From assembly GCA_947629335.1 (NCBI GenBank), contig CANRDI010000012.1:1-58646 (forward strand): 58,646 bases of DNA, written 5' to 3'. The stretch comes from an uncultured Clostridia bacterium (lineage in GTDB: Bacteria > Bacillota > Clostridia > Oscillospirales > Ruminococcaceae). Position numbers and translations under genes: made by a program. Each line of letters starts with the position of its first letter. The stretch's first letter is position 1. The notes beneath the pieces were generated by a model. The model was given only the letters and a program-made list of their open reading frames with translations, did not search any database and had not been told where the DNA came from. This document shows positions 36,616 to 45,268 of the stretch, piece after piece.

Positions 36616-37404
36616 TTGAATATTTCGCTTATCATAGGCTGGGTCGTTGCGTTTGGACTGGTACTTTTCGGCATATTCTTTCAGGACGGTGCGATAGTTC
36701 CGTCGAATATGATGAACTTTATCGAAATTTCATCATTGGCAATTACCGTCGGCGGCACCATAGGCTGTCTTATCGCGTCATTCCCGATGTCGTATCTTAA
36801 AGGCTTGGGAAAGCGCTTTATGATCGCAATAAAACCAAAGAAGTACGACCCGACAAAGTACATAGCAAATATCGTCGAGTATGCACAGGTCGCTCGTACA
36901 AGAGGTCTTCTTGCGCTTGAAGAAAGCGCGAACCAGTGTCCCGACCCGTTTATGAAGTCAAGCCTTATGCTTATCGTCGATGCAAACGACCCCGAAAAAG
37001 TGCGCGGAATGTTGGACGATACAATTATGTTCATGTGCGAACGACACGAAAACGGACGATCGTTTTTTGAAAAGGGCGTCGGAATTTTCCCTGCGTTCGG
37101 AATGTTGGGTACGCTGATAGGACTTATCAACATGCTTAACCAAATGGACTTCAACCACCCCGAACGACTTACGGGCGGTATGGCGCAGGCGCTTATCACA
37201 ACATTTTACGGCTCGCTTTTCGCAAACGTTTTGTTTGCTCCTGTCGGAATGGCGTTAAAAAATACTCACGAGCAGGAATTGCTTTGTATGCAGATAATCG
37301 AAGAGGGAGTTCTGGCGATCGCGGGCGGCTCTAACCCGCGTTATATCCAAGAAAAGCTCGAATTTATGCTTCCTAAGAGCCAACATTCGGCAGATAAGCA
37401 CTAA
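36616..37404 (+). CDS. motA: Flagellar motor stator protein MotA
   Basis: This stator ring subunit of 262 residues has four membrane helices and conducts ions with MotB. The conserved blocks GIFPAFGMLGTLIGLINML and TTFYGSLFANVLFAPVGMAL, with the channel prolines, are clear. The cytoplasmic loop (about 60-150) has charged residues for contact with FliG. It starts at TTG behind GAGGGG. A separate promoter precedes motB, so motA is on the upstream transcript. Confidence 0.96.
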   Translation: MNISLIIGWVVAFGLVLFGIFFQDGAIVPSNMMNFIEISSLAITVGGTIGCLIASFPMSYLKGLGKRFMIAIKPKKYDPTKYIANIVEYAQVARTRGLLALEESANQCPDPFMKSSLMLIVDANDPEKVRGMLDDTIMFMCERHENGRSFFEKGVGIFPAFGMLGTLIGLINMLNQMDFNHPERLTGGMAQALITTFYGSLFANVLFAPVGMALKNTHEQELLCMQIIEEGVLAIAGGSNPRYIQEKLEFMLPKSQHSADKH

Positions 37405-37568
37405 AAATCGGAATATTCAATAAAAATGAAGCTCGAAATGTAAACAGATTTTGTGAAAAACGGAGAATTTTTGCGGCTGAAAGTGGGTAATTTCCGCTTA
37501 AAACAGCAAAATTAAAGAGGCTCTTTCGTTTTTTAATTGAAATTTTGATAAAAATTTAAAAAAACTAT

Positions 37569-37597
37569 TTGCATTTTTGAGTGAAATATGGTATAAT
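37569..37597 (+). promoter_or_regulatory. Internal sigma-A promoter before motB
   Basis: TTGCAT (37569-37574), 17 bases, TATAAT (37592-37597) lie in a 276-base gap between motA and motB. The gap has otherwise only A/T-rich sequence. It would give motB, the C-ring, export and sigma genes a second start. Confidence 0.72.
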
Positions 37598-37680
37598 TGT
37601 TTTAAGCAATTGTGTGTTAGTGCGGTTTTTCATAAATCGCGGGATATTGTGAGTTATTTCGCTGAAAGGAGTGAGCGGTT

Positions 37681-38661
37681 GTGGCAAAGAAACTTCCTAA
37701 AAAACCGGAAGAAAATACGGGCGAGTGGCTTAATACATATGCGGATATGGTTACGCTGCTGCTGACGTTCTTCGTGCTTCTGTTCGCCTGCTCAAACCTC
37801 GATGAAACAAAGCTCCAGCTTATTTTCCAGGCTTTCCAGAACAGGGGCAACTACATAAATACGATAGTTGACGACCTTGACGCGAGCGCTGAGAACCAAG
37901 GCGGCGTTACCGACGACGAGCCGAACACAACCGGCGGCGAGGGCGAACTTCCGCAGAGCTTTGAAGAACTGTACCAGTATTTTGTCGAGTATATCGACGA
38001 AAACAATCTGTCGGACGCTATAGCTGTTGAAAACGGCGCGGCGCATATTACGATAAGATTTGACAACTCTGTTTTCTTCGACGGAAACAGCTATATACTC
38101 AAAGACGAGGGTAAAAAAGTTTTAAACGGCTTTATCCCCGCGATAAAGTATGTCCAGCAATCTATTCATACAATGACGATTTCGGGTCATACCGCCGACG
38201 ACGGAACGGCAAAATTACGCGATATGCAGCTTTCGGCGCTCAGAGCGAACAGCGTGCACCTTCACCTGATGTCTAAGGACACGATAGACTATTCTAAATA
38301 CAGGCTTAAAGCCTGCGGACCGAACGAGCCTGTCGCGTCAAACGACACGCTTGAGGGAATGGCGAAGAACAGGCGCGTTGAGATAATGTTGCTGAAAAAC
38401 GAGATCGACACCACGGATATGGACGTTATCCAGGACATTCTCCAGCACGACTATGGTATCGGAAACGGAAGCTTCGACCCGGAAAATCAGCAAAAGCCAA
38501 ACTATGAAACGCTTCCCGAAGGTTCGGCGGATAAGATCATAGGCTTTATCCAGGACAGCATAAAGGATAATGACGTTCCTGCGGCAAACGACGGCCCGTC
38601 AATTATCGACAGCAGCCAGTTTGTTGTGAGTGAAGAAAGCGAAGAGGAAGATTCCGAATAA
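37681..38661 (+). CDS. motB: Flagellar motor stator protein MotB
   Basis: A 326-residue protein with one N-terminal membrane helix (about 20-40) and Asp22 (YADMVTLLLTFF) as the expected ion-binding residue. A C-terminal OmpA-like peptidoglycan-binding domain (about 120-245, including ISGHTADDG and NRRVEIML) anchors the stator. The last 80 residues are acidic and disordered-looking, longer than usual. The GTG start follows AAAGGAG. The usual fliL does not follow. Confidence 0.95.
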   Translation: MAKKLPKKPEENTGEWLNTYADMVTLLLTFFVLLFACSNLDETKLQLIFQAFQNRGNYINTIVDDLDASAENQGGVTDDEPNTTGGEGELPQSFEELYQYFVEYIDENNLSDAIAVENGAAHITIRFDNSVFFDGNSYILKDEGKKVLNGFIPAIKYVQQSIHTMTISGHTADDGTAKLRDMQLSALRANSVHLHLMSKDTIDYSKYRLKACGPNEPVASNDTLEGMAKNRRVEIMLLKNEIDTTDMDVIQDILQHDYGIGNGSFDPENQQKPNYETLPEGSADKIIGFIQDSIKDNDVPAANDGPSIIDSSQFVVSEESEEEDSE

Positions 38662-38718
38662 CTCTTCGGCATAAAGTAAAGAGGAAATTCTCTGATTTGA
38701 TTTTTTGGGGGGATTGTT

Positions 38719-39708
38719 TTGGCTGATGTTCTGACGCAGGCGCAGATCGACGAAATGCTTAAAAACGTCGCAAGCGGCGTAGAGCCGGTCGTATCTTCTT
38801 CAAGTGATACAAAAATAAAAGAATATGACTTCCGAGCCCCGAAGAAATTTACAAAAGAGCAGATAAAACTTCTTGAAAGCATTTTCGAGAACTATTCGAG
38901 ACTTTTGTCGTCATATCTCACGGGATTATTGAGGCTGTATTGCAGAGTTTCTCTGGTAAATATCGAGGAGCAGAGATACAGCGAATTTAATAATGCCCTG
39001 CCCGACTATGTTATAATGGGTATGGTAGACCTCGGAATAAAGAACGACGAAATAAACGAGACCGATATAATCATACAGGTTTCAAATGCCGTTACATATA
39101 CAATGATAGACAGACTTCTCGGCGGTAAGGGCGAGTATTCGGATACAAACCGTGATTTTACCGACATCGAGACTACTATAATGAACGGCGTTATGAAAGC
39201 GTTTGCGGCGGCAATGAAAGAGCCGTGGCTGACGCATATAGATCTTGAGCCGAGGCTTATAGGCATAGAAACGAACTCAAGAGTTGTTCAGACGATAGGT
39301 CACGAGGATACGGTAATAATCGTGGCTCTTGAAGTGGAGATAAACAACACAAAGTCCGTTATTTCGGTATGTATGCCCGCAATAAACCTCGACGAAATAA
39401 TGAGCAAGTTTATAAACCGCTATAGTATTACAAAACGTAAGACCGACGAAAAGCGCGAGGCAGAACGCCGCGACAGCATTATGTCGGGAATTTCGACGAC
39501 CGATCTCCAGATAAAGGCTATTCTCGGAGAGATAAATCTCGATATGTACGAGGTGCTGACGCTTCAAGTGAATGACGTTATACCGCTGAATAAAAAGATA
39601 AGCGAAAATATTCTGGTGAGAGTAGGAAACAAGGATTGGTGTGACGGAAAGCTTGGCACATACAATAATAAAAAAGCTATTATGATTGAAAATTTTATAG
39701 GGAATTGA
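38719..39708 (+). CDS. fliM: Flagellar motor switch protein FliM
   Basis: This C-ring protein of 329 residues has an N-terminal CheY-binding helix (LTQAQIDEMLKNV), a CheC-like middle domain with the GG-type motif DRLLGGKG, and a C-terminal SpoA domain. TTG start behind GGGGGGA, which is a strong site. It follows motB by 57 bases, with no fliL between. Confidence 0.95.
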   Translation: MADVLTQAQIDEMLKNVASGVEPVVSSSSDTKIKEYDFRAPKKFTKEQIKLLESIFENYSRLLSSYLTGLLRLYCRVSLVNIEEQRYSEFNNALPDYVIMGMVDLGIKNDEINETDIIIQVSNAVTYTMIDRLLGGKGEYSDTNRDFTDIETTIMNGVMKAFAAAMKEPWLTHIDLEPRLIGIETNSRVVQTIGHEDTVIIVALEVEINNTKSVISVCMPAINLDEIMSKFINRYSITKRKTDEKREAERRDSIMSGISTTDLQIKAILGEINLDMYEVLTLQVNDVIPLNKKISENILVRVGNKDWCDGKLGTYNNKKAIMIENFIGN

Positions 39709-39721
39709 GGTATAGTTTCTG

Positions 39722-40942
39722 ATGGCAAACGGAAATGATGAAAACATTGAGTTTGACTCATACGAAATAGATGCGGTCGGAGAGATATTGAATATCAGTA
39801 TGGGTTCCGCGGCAACGGCTGTTTCAGAGCTGCTCAATGCAAAAACCTGGATAACGACTCCGCAGGTAAACGTTGTTAAAGTCGGCGACCTGAATTACGA
39901 TAATCTCGAACCTGCGATCTGCGTAAAAATCGTATATGTTCAGGGCATTAACGGACTTAACATGATGGTTTTAAAGCAGAACGATGTTCAGCTTATTTTA
40001 AACCAGCTTTTGGGAAATCCGCTTGTTATTGATCCGAATTTTGAGTTTGATGAGCTTAATATAAGCGCAGTTAGCGAAATAATGAACCAGATGATGGGTG
40101 CGTCGGCAACGGCGCTGTCCGATCTGCTCGGAATAACGGTCGATATTTCCGTTCCCACTCCGTATATAATTGAACAGACAAAGTTCGGAGATCTGTGCGA
40201 GATGCCGCTTGACGCGACGATAGTTGCGGTCACGTTCAAGCTCACGGTAGACGGCGTTATGGAAAGCGAATTTATGTCGGTGCTTTCGCTTGACCTTGCA
40301 AAGACCCTTTCAAGCAAGATGATGGAGAAGTTCCAGATGTCCCAGGATGAGCCTCAGTCTAAGGGTTCGTCCGCAGGAGATTCGGCTGCTCCCGCTTCAT
40401 CGGGCGCTCCGGCTGCTGCGGCTCCTGCGGCGTCTGCTCCAAAAGCCCCTCAGAATGGCGCACCCGCGCCGGCAGCTTCGCAGATGCCTGCGCCGGATAT
40501 GTCTCAACAGCAGATGATGTATCAGATGCCTCCCCAGGGCTATCCTCAGCCCGGATACGGCTATCCGAACCAGTATGCCGCTTATGGAGCGTATCCGATG
40601 CCTGCTCCGCCGGTCAATGTCCAGAACGCTCAGCTTCACCAGTTTGACGCTATGGATTTCGGCATACCTGCCGACCAGAAGGATAACCTGAAACTCCTTA
40701 TGGGAGTTCCGCTGGAGATCTCGGTTGAGATAGGAACGGCGAAGAGAAAGGTAAAGGATATTCTCGAATTTACACAGGGTACGATAATTGAACTCGAACG
40801 TCAGGCCGGCGCGCCTGTCGATGTCGTGGTAAACGGAAATCTTATCGCGCGCGGAGATGTGGTGGTAATTGACGACAACTTTGCGGTGAGAATAACCGAG
40901 ATTGTCAAAAACAAGCTTGTAGATAGCTTGGGCAAGGAATAA
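39722..40942 (+). CDS. fliY: Motor switch phosphatase FliY (FliN fusion)
   Basis: In 406 residues it joins a CheC-like CheY-P phosphatase domain (about 10-200) to a FliN/SpoA domain (about 325-400). Both phosphatase motifs of the form [DS]-x3-E-x2-N are present: Asp17-Glu21-Asn24 and Ser115-Glu119-Asn122, so it should be active on CheY-P. The linker (205-300) is rich in Ala, Pro, Gln, Met and Tyr, and looks unfolded. It is the third switch protein, 13 bases after fliM. Confidence 0.94.
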   Translation: MANGNDENIEFDSYEIDAVGEILNISMGSAATAVSELLNAKTWITTPQVNVVKVGDLNYDNLEPAICVKIVYVQGINGLNMMVLKQNDVQLILNQLLGNPLVIDPNFEFDELNISAVSEIMNQMMGASATALSDLLGITVDISVPTPYIIEQTKFGDLCEMPLDATIVAVTFKLTVDGVMESEFMSVLSLDLAKTLSSKMMEKFQMSQDEPQSKGSSAGDSAAPASSGAPAAAAPAASAPKAPQNGAPAPAASQMPAPDMSQQQMMYQMPPQGYPQPGYGYPNQYAAYGAYPMPAPPVNVQNAQLHQFDAMDFGIPADQKDNLKLLMGVPLEISVEIGTAKRKVKDILEFTQGTIIELERQAGAPVDVVVNGNLIARGDVVVIDDNFAVRITEIVKNKLVDSLGKE

Positions 40943-40993
40943 TAAAATTTTCTGAAACTTTAACCAGTAAATTTTAATCAAGGAGACAAAATT

Positions 40994-41356
40994 ATGGATA
41001 AGAAGATTTTACTTGTGGATGACGCGGCTTTTATGAGAATGCTTATCAAGGACACTCTTACAAAAAACGGCTATACAAATATTCTCGAAGCGTCTGACGG
41101 TGTGGTTGCGTGCGAGGTATATGCCGCAGAAAAACCCGACCTCGTTATTATGGATATAACGATGCCGAATAAGACGGGAATTGACGCGCTGAAGGATATT
41201 AAGGCGGGAGATCCTATGGCAAAGGTCGTTATGTGTTCGGCTATGGGTCAGGAGGCGATGGTTGTCGAGGCTATTAAGCTCGGCGCGCTTGACTTCATTG
41301 TAAAGCCCTTTAAGGCAGACAGAATTCTCCAGACTGTTAAAAAGGTGCTCGGCTGA
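40994..41356 (+). CDS. cheY: Chemotaxis response regulator CheY
   Basis: A single receiver domain of 120 residues. Acidic pocket Asp9 and Asp10, phosphorylation site Asp54 (IMDITMPNKTG), Ser82 and Lys104 (VKPF) are in place. As in Bacillus it likely binds FliM when phosphorylated and is cleared by FliY and CheC. It lies inside the operon between fliY and fliO. AAGGAGAC precedes the ATG. CheA is not in the window. Confidence 0.96.
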   Translation: MDKKILLVDDAAFMRMLIKDTLTKNGYTNILEASDGVVACEVYAAEKPDLVIMDITMPNKTGIDALKDIKAGDPMAKVVMCSAMGQEAMVVEAIKLGALDFIVKPFKADRILQTVKKVLG

Positions 41357-41372
41357 TTTCTGCATATCATCA

Positions 41373-41425
41373 GGCGGGTAAAAAGCCCGCCTTTTGCAGT
41401 TTAAGCCGCTTTAAAATGCGGCTTA
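41373..41425 (+). terminator. Two successive hairpins between cheY and fliO
   Basis: GGCGGG (41373-41378) and CCCGCC (41386-41391) form a short stem followed by TTTT, which is a plausible intrinsic terminator. A second stem, TAAGCCGC (41402-41409) with GCGGCTTA (41418-41425), follows. They lie in the middle of the operon, and I see no strong new promoter before fliO, so partial read-through is likely. Confidence 0.65.
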
Positions 41426-41479
41426 TGCTGAAAAACGATTTTTGCAGACAGCAGAGCAAGTTGTCAGGGGGCAAATTTT

Positions 41480-41827
41480 TTGGAATACTTTAAGTTGATT
41501 ATGGCTCTGATCGGCGTACTTGCGCTGGTTTTTGTGCTGTTTTGGCTGATGAAAAAGCTGAATTCCCGCGTATATATGAACAGCACCAGAAACCTAAAGA
41601 TACTCGAAAGGGTCAATATCGGACAGGACAAGTGTCTGCTGCTTATAAGCGTATGCGGAAAGTGTATGGTTATCGGGGTTTCCCAGAATCATACGGAAAA
41701 GCTGTGCGATCTCGAACAGACGGAGGAGGAAATTGCCGCGGCAATTGAGAGCAAAAGCGGCGAAAACCCCTCGTTTTCGGAGAGTCTGAAAAAAGTTATG
41801 GGAAATATGTTCGATAAGAAGAAATGA
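41480..41827 (+). CDS. fliO: Flagellar biosynthesis protein FliO
   Basis: A small 115-residue membrane protein with one N-terminal helix (about 4-25). The cytoplasmic part contains LKILERVNIGQDKCLLLISV, the conserved FliO/FliZ pattern. It assists FliP assembly in the export gate. TTG start behind AGGGGGC. Its position directly before fliP supports the call. Confidence 0.9.
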   Translation: MEYFKLIMALIGVLALVFVLFWLMKKLNSRVYMNSTRNLKILERVNIGQDKCLLLISVCGKCMVIGVSQNHTEKLCDLEQTEEEIAAAIESKSGENPSFSESLKKVMGNMFDKKK

Positions 41828-41845
41828 AACGCAAAGGAAGGGTAT

Positions 41846-42772
41846 TTGTTGCTGAAACGTTTATTTGAAACGGATAAGAAATTGGTACTGAAATTCTGCG
41901 TTTCGCTGTTTCTTACCATTTTATTTACGTTTGTTTTTGTCGGAACAACAGCATACGCTCAGGCAAACGGCGACGAAAACAACACTTCGGTCACCGACAG
42001 TCAGGATAATGAGGAAAACTCAAACGGCGGAGCACTGAATTCCGGAGATTATCTCGATACGCCTGAGTCGAATGTCGGCTCTTCGCCGACGGCTTCGGTG
42101 CTTCAAGAGCTTATCGGAGTAGACGCTTCACAGCCGCTTGAGGTCATAATACTGCTGACGCTTATAGCGCTTTTACCGTCGCTGTTGATGATGGTGACGT
42201 GCTTTGCGAGGATAGTTATAGTTCTCGGATTTTTGCGCTCGGCGATGCAGACGCAGAATACTCCGCCGAATATGGTTATTACGGGTCTGGCGCTGTTTCT
42301 GACGCTTTTTATTATGGCGCCTGTTTTTGCGGAGATGAACGAGATCGCTTATCAGCCTTATGTAAATGAAGAGCTTACTCTCGAAGAGGCTCTCGACAAG
42401 GCAAGCGTTCCGCTGAAAACGTTTATGCTCAAGCAGACCTCAAATGATGATTTAGAGTTTTTTGTAAAATTGTCAAACACGGAAGTTCCCGAAGAGGGTA
42501 TGACCGATGAATATAAAGAAAACGAGCTTCCGCTCACAACGATAATCCCCGCGTTTATGATTGGAGAGCTTAAACGCGCGTTTCAAATGGGATTTATGAT
42601 ATTCCTGCCGTTTTTGGTAATTGATATCGTGGTCGGTTCGACACTTATGTCAATGGGCATGATGATGCTTCCGCCCGCGATGATATCAATGCCGTTCAAG
42701 ATTTTGGTGTTTGTCCTGGCGGACGGCTGGAACCTTATGATAAGCTCTATAGTGGCGAGCTATAACTGGTAG
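41846..42772 (+). CDS. fliP: Flagellar export gate protein FliP
   Basis: It forms the core of the type III export gate with FliQ and FliR. The 308 residues start with a probable cleavable signal peptide ending near TTAYAQA, then a variable acidic stretch, then the conserved region (ITGLALFLTLFIMAPVFAEM) and a C-terminal pair of helices (MMMLPPAMISMPFKILVFVL). Two consecutive TTG codons (41846 and 41849) could start, behind GGAAGGG. Confidence 0.96.
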   Translation: MLLKRLFETDKKLVLKFCVSLFLTILFTFVFVGTTAYAQANGDENNTSVTDSQDNEENSNGGALNSGDYLDTPESNVGSSPTASVLQELIGVDASQPLEVIILLTLIALLPSLLMMVTCFARIVIVLGFLRSAMQTQNTPPNMVITGLALFLTLFIMAPVFAEMNEIAYQPYVNEELTLEEALDKASVPLKTFMLKQTSNDDLEFFVKLSNTEVPEEGMTDEYKENELPLTTIIPAFMIGELKRAFQMGFMIFLPFLVIDIVVGSTLMSMGMMMLPPAMISMPFKILVFVLADGWNLMISSIVASYNW

Positions 42773-42801
42773 CGGCGCAGTACATAAAGAGAGGTTTTCT
42801 T

Positions 42802-43074
42802 ATGACTCAAGATCTGGTTATGGAAATAATGCACGAAACGATTATGCTTGCGTTTAAGTTAGCGCTGCCCGTGCTTATTGTGGCAATGCTCGTCGGACTG
42901 ATAATTGCAATATTACAGGCGGCAACGCAGATACACGAGCAGACAATCTCTTTCGCGCCGAAAGCGGTTTGCGTAGGACTTACGCTGTTTTTCCTTGCGC
43001 CGTGGATGACGAATGAGTGTATAGATTATTTCAACTGGCTTATGGAAAAGCTGGCGGAAATCCCGATCACATAG
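42802..43074 (+). CDS. fliQ: Flagellar export gate protein FliQ
   Basis: A 90-residue protein with two membrane helices and the family segment LIIAILQAATQIHEQTISF followed by PK. It packs around FliP/FliR in the gate. ATG start behind AGAGAGG. It lies between fliP and fliR. Confidence 0.95.
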   Translation: MTQDLVMEIMHETIMLAFKLALPVLIVAMLVGLIIAILQAATQIHEQTISFAPKAVCVGLTLFFLAPWMTNECIDYFNWLMEKLAEIPIT

Positions 43075-43109
43075 CGCTGTGATAGGACAAGTGGGAAGTT
43101 GGTAGATCT

Positions 43110-43889
43110 GTGGCTGATATATGGAATGTCTTATTTACAGACGCAGTGGTTTTTATTATGGTCTTGGCAAGGACCGCAGGGATATTTTCATTTAACCCGA
43201 TTTTTTCAAGAAGAGGCGTTCCGAACACCTTCCGCGCGGCAGGGTCGTTTGTGCTGGCGCTTGTAATGACGGCAGCGGGAAATTTTGACTATAAACTGCC
43301 CGACGGACTTTTCCCGTTTGCGTTCGATCTGGTAAAAGAGCTTTTGGTTGGGGCAATACTGGGTTTTTTTGTAAACCTTATGCTTCAGGTCTTTTCATTG
43401 GCGGGCGAAGTCACAGATATGCAGCTCGGTCTTTCAATGGCGAAAAGCTACGATCCGACATTCGGAAACGCAGGACTTACAACGAATTATTACAGCTATT
43501 GGTTTATGCTGTACTTCTTTGCAGTAGGGGGACATAAAAGTTATATAGAGCTTATTTCGGTCTCGTTTGAAAGTATTCCTATCGGCTATCAGAGCTTTAA
43601 TACAAACGTTCTGTATATTATAGTGATGTATTTTGAAACGGTATTGACGCTCGCGCTGAAACTGGCGATGCCTGTTGTGGCGGCGTCGCTGATAACCGAG
43701 TTCTGCATAGGCGTTCTGATGAAAGCAGTTCCGACTATTCACGTTTTCGTGCTGAATATCCAGCTTAAAATGCTGGTGGGATTTATAGTTTTAGCGGCAA
43801 GCGCGCCCGCTGTCGGAGAATTTATGGAGATGATAATGGGCGTACTTTTTGAAAACCTGAACGGTATCGTGACGGAATTTACCGGATAG
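43110..43889 (+). CDS. fliR: Flagellar export gate protein FliR
   Basis: A 259-residue gate protein with about six hydrophobic helices. The N-terminal ARTAGIFSFNPIFSRRGVPN and the MPVVAASLITEFCIGVLMKA blocks are typical. It starts at GTG with a GGGAAG site upstream. In several species FliR is fused to FlhB; here they are separate and 281 bases apart. Confidence 0.95.
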   Translation: MADIWNVLFTDAVVFIMVLARTAGIFSFNPIFSRRGVPNTFRAAGSFVLALVMTAAGNFDYKLPDGLFPFAFDLVKELLVGAILGFFVNLMLQVFSLAGEVTDMQLGLSMAKSYDPTFGNAGLTTNYYSYWFMLYFFAVGGHKSYIELISVSFESIPIGYQSFNTNVLYIIVMYFETVLTLALKLAMPVVAASLITEFCIGVLMKAVPTIHVFVLNIQLKMLVGFIVLAASAPAVGEFMEMIMGVLFENLNGIVTEFTG

Positions 43890-43911
43890 CGGCAGGGCAG
43901 CAGAGCCGTGA

Positions 43912-44071
43912 ACATATAACTGCAAGGCTGATATGATATTGAAGCAAGTATTATTGCAAGGCTGATAATATGAGCCGTAAACAGTATTATTGCAAAGCTG
44001 AAAGGATATTGCAGCAAAACCGAAAACAGTATTATTTAAAGGCTGAAAGATATTGCTATAAACCGAAACGG
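43912..44071 (+). repeat. Degenerate direct repeats between fliR and flhB
   Basis: Three to four units of about 36-45 bases share the words CAGTATTATTGCAAGGCTGA, GATATTG and AAACCGAAA. Unit starts are near 43948, 43983 and 44027, with a weaker one at 43920. No open frame crosses it. The whole gap 43,890-44,170 has no gene. Confidence 0.65.
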
Positions 44072-44170
44072 CAGTTTAACAGAGATTATAAATAACGCAG
44101 TTCAATAAAGTGCATTAAAGCGATATTTGCGGTATAGAAACAGTTTCTTTTGCGCGGGGGTGGAGTTTGA

Positions 44171-45235
44171 TTGGCGGGAGAGGAAAAAACCGAAAAAGCC
44201 ACTCCGAAAAAGCGGCGCGACCAGAGAAAAGAAGGTAACGTTCTACAGTCGAAGGAGATCGTCACAGCGGCGTCTGTTCTCGGCATTTTTACCGCGATGC
44301 GCCTTCTTGCCGGGTTTATGATAAAAAATATACTGAATTATTCCGCGGACGTGTTTGAACACAGCGCGGGGTATGAGGTAAATACAGATACGATAATGCC
44401 GCTGGTGGTTGACATAATGACGGTCGCGGTCATAGTGGTCATGCCGATATGTCTTATAGCAATGGTGCTGGGGATAATACCGACAGTCGCACAGACGCGG
44501 GGCTTGTTTACAATGAAGTCGCTCATGCCGAAGTTTTCTCGGCTTAATCCGCTCGAAGGCATTAAAAAGCTCTTTTCCATGCAGGCAATAGTCGGCATTT
44601 TAAAGGGACTTATAGAGGTCATAGTCGTCGGGGTATTGGTCTATAACGAGGTGTCGGACAGACTTCCGAGGATAATCGCCCTTATGGACGCGGGTATTAT
44701 GCAGGGAATAGCATATGCCGCGCTTTCGATATATGACGTAGTTATGCTTATATGCATTATGCTGGTATTTGTAGCAGCGGGGGATTTCCTTTTCCAGTGG
44801 TGGCAGTTTGAGAAAAAGCTCAAAATGTCCAAACAAGAGGTCAAAGAAGAATATAAACAAATGGAAGGCGACCCGCAGGTAAAGTCCAAAATAAAACAGC
44901 GGCAGCAGCAAATGGCGCAAAGGCGTATGATGCAGGACGTTCCGTCGGCGGACGTTGTTATAAGAAACCCTACGCACTATGCGGTTGCGCTCAGGTATGA
45001 TCAAGACAAAAACCGCGCGCCGGTGGTTGTGGCAAAGGGTGCGGACTATCTGGCGCTGAGGATAATAGATATTGCAGAAAATCACGATGTTATGTGCATT
45101 GAAAATCCCGCGCTTGCGAGGGCAATTTACGCTCAGGTCGATTTGCAGAGGGAAATTCCCGTAGAGCTTTACGACGCAGTTGCGGAAGTATTGCTCGTTG
45201 TATATAAAGCGAAGCATAAGACGCTTCACGCTTAA
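44171..45235 (+). CDS. flhB: Flagellar export switch protein FlhB
   Basis: This 354-residue membrane protein switches export from hook to filament substrates. Four membrane helices (about 30-215) are followed by a cytoplasmic domain with the self-cleavage motif NPTH at 266-269. The N-terminus GEEKTEKATPKKRRDQRKEG is the family hallmark. It starts at TTG behind GGTGGAG. It is followed 33 bases later by flhA. Confidence 0.96.
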   Translation: MAGEEKTEKATPKKRRDQRKEGNVLQSKEIVTAASVLGIFTAMRLLAGFMIKNILNYSADVFEHSAGYEVNTDTIMPLVVDIMTVAVIVVMPICLIAMVLGIIPTVAQTRGLFTMKSLMPKFSRLNPLEGIKKLFSMQAIVGILKGLIEVIVVGVLVYNEVSDRLPRIIALMDAGIMQGIAYAALSIYDVVMLICIMLVFVAAGDFLFQWWQFEKKLKMSKQEVKEEYKQMEGDPQVKSKIKQRQQQMAQRRMMQDVPSADVVIRNPTHYAVALRYDQDKNRAPVVVAKGADYLALRIIDIAENHDVMCIENPALARAIYAQVDLQREIPVELYDAVAEVLLVVYKAKHKTLHA

Positions 45236-45268
45236 AATCTTTTGAATGAACAGGGGTGAGCAGAGCCT

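Noticed and set aside
43912-44071. CRISPR-like repeats between fliR and flhB
   Set aside because: The units are degenerate, of uneven length, and have no spacers.
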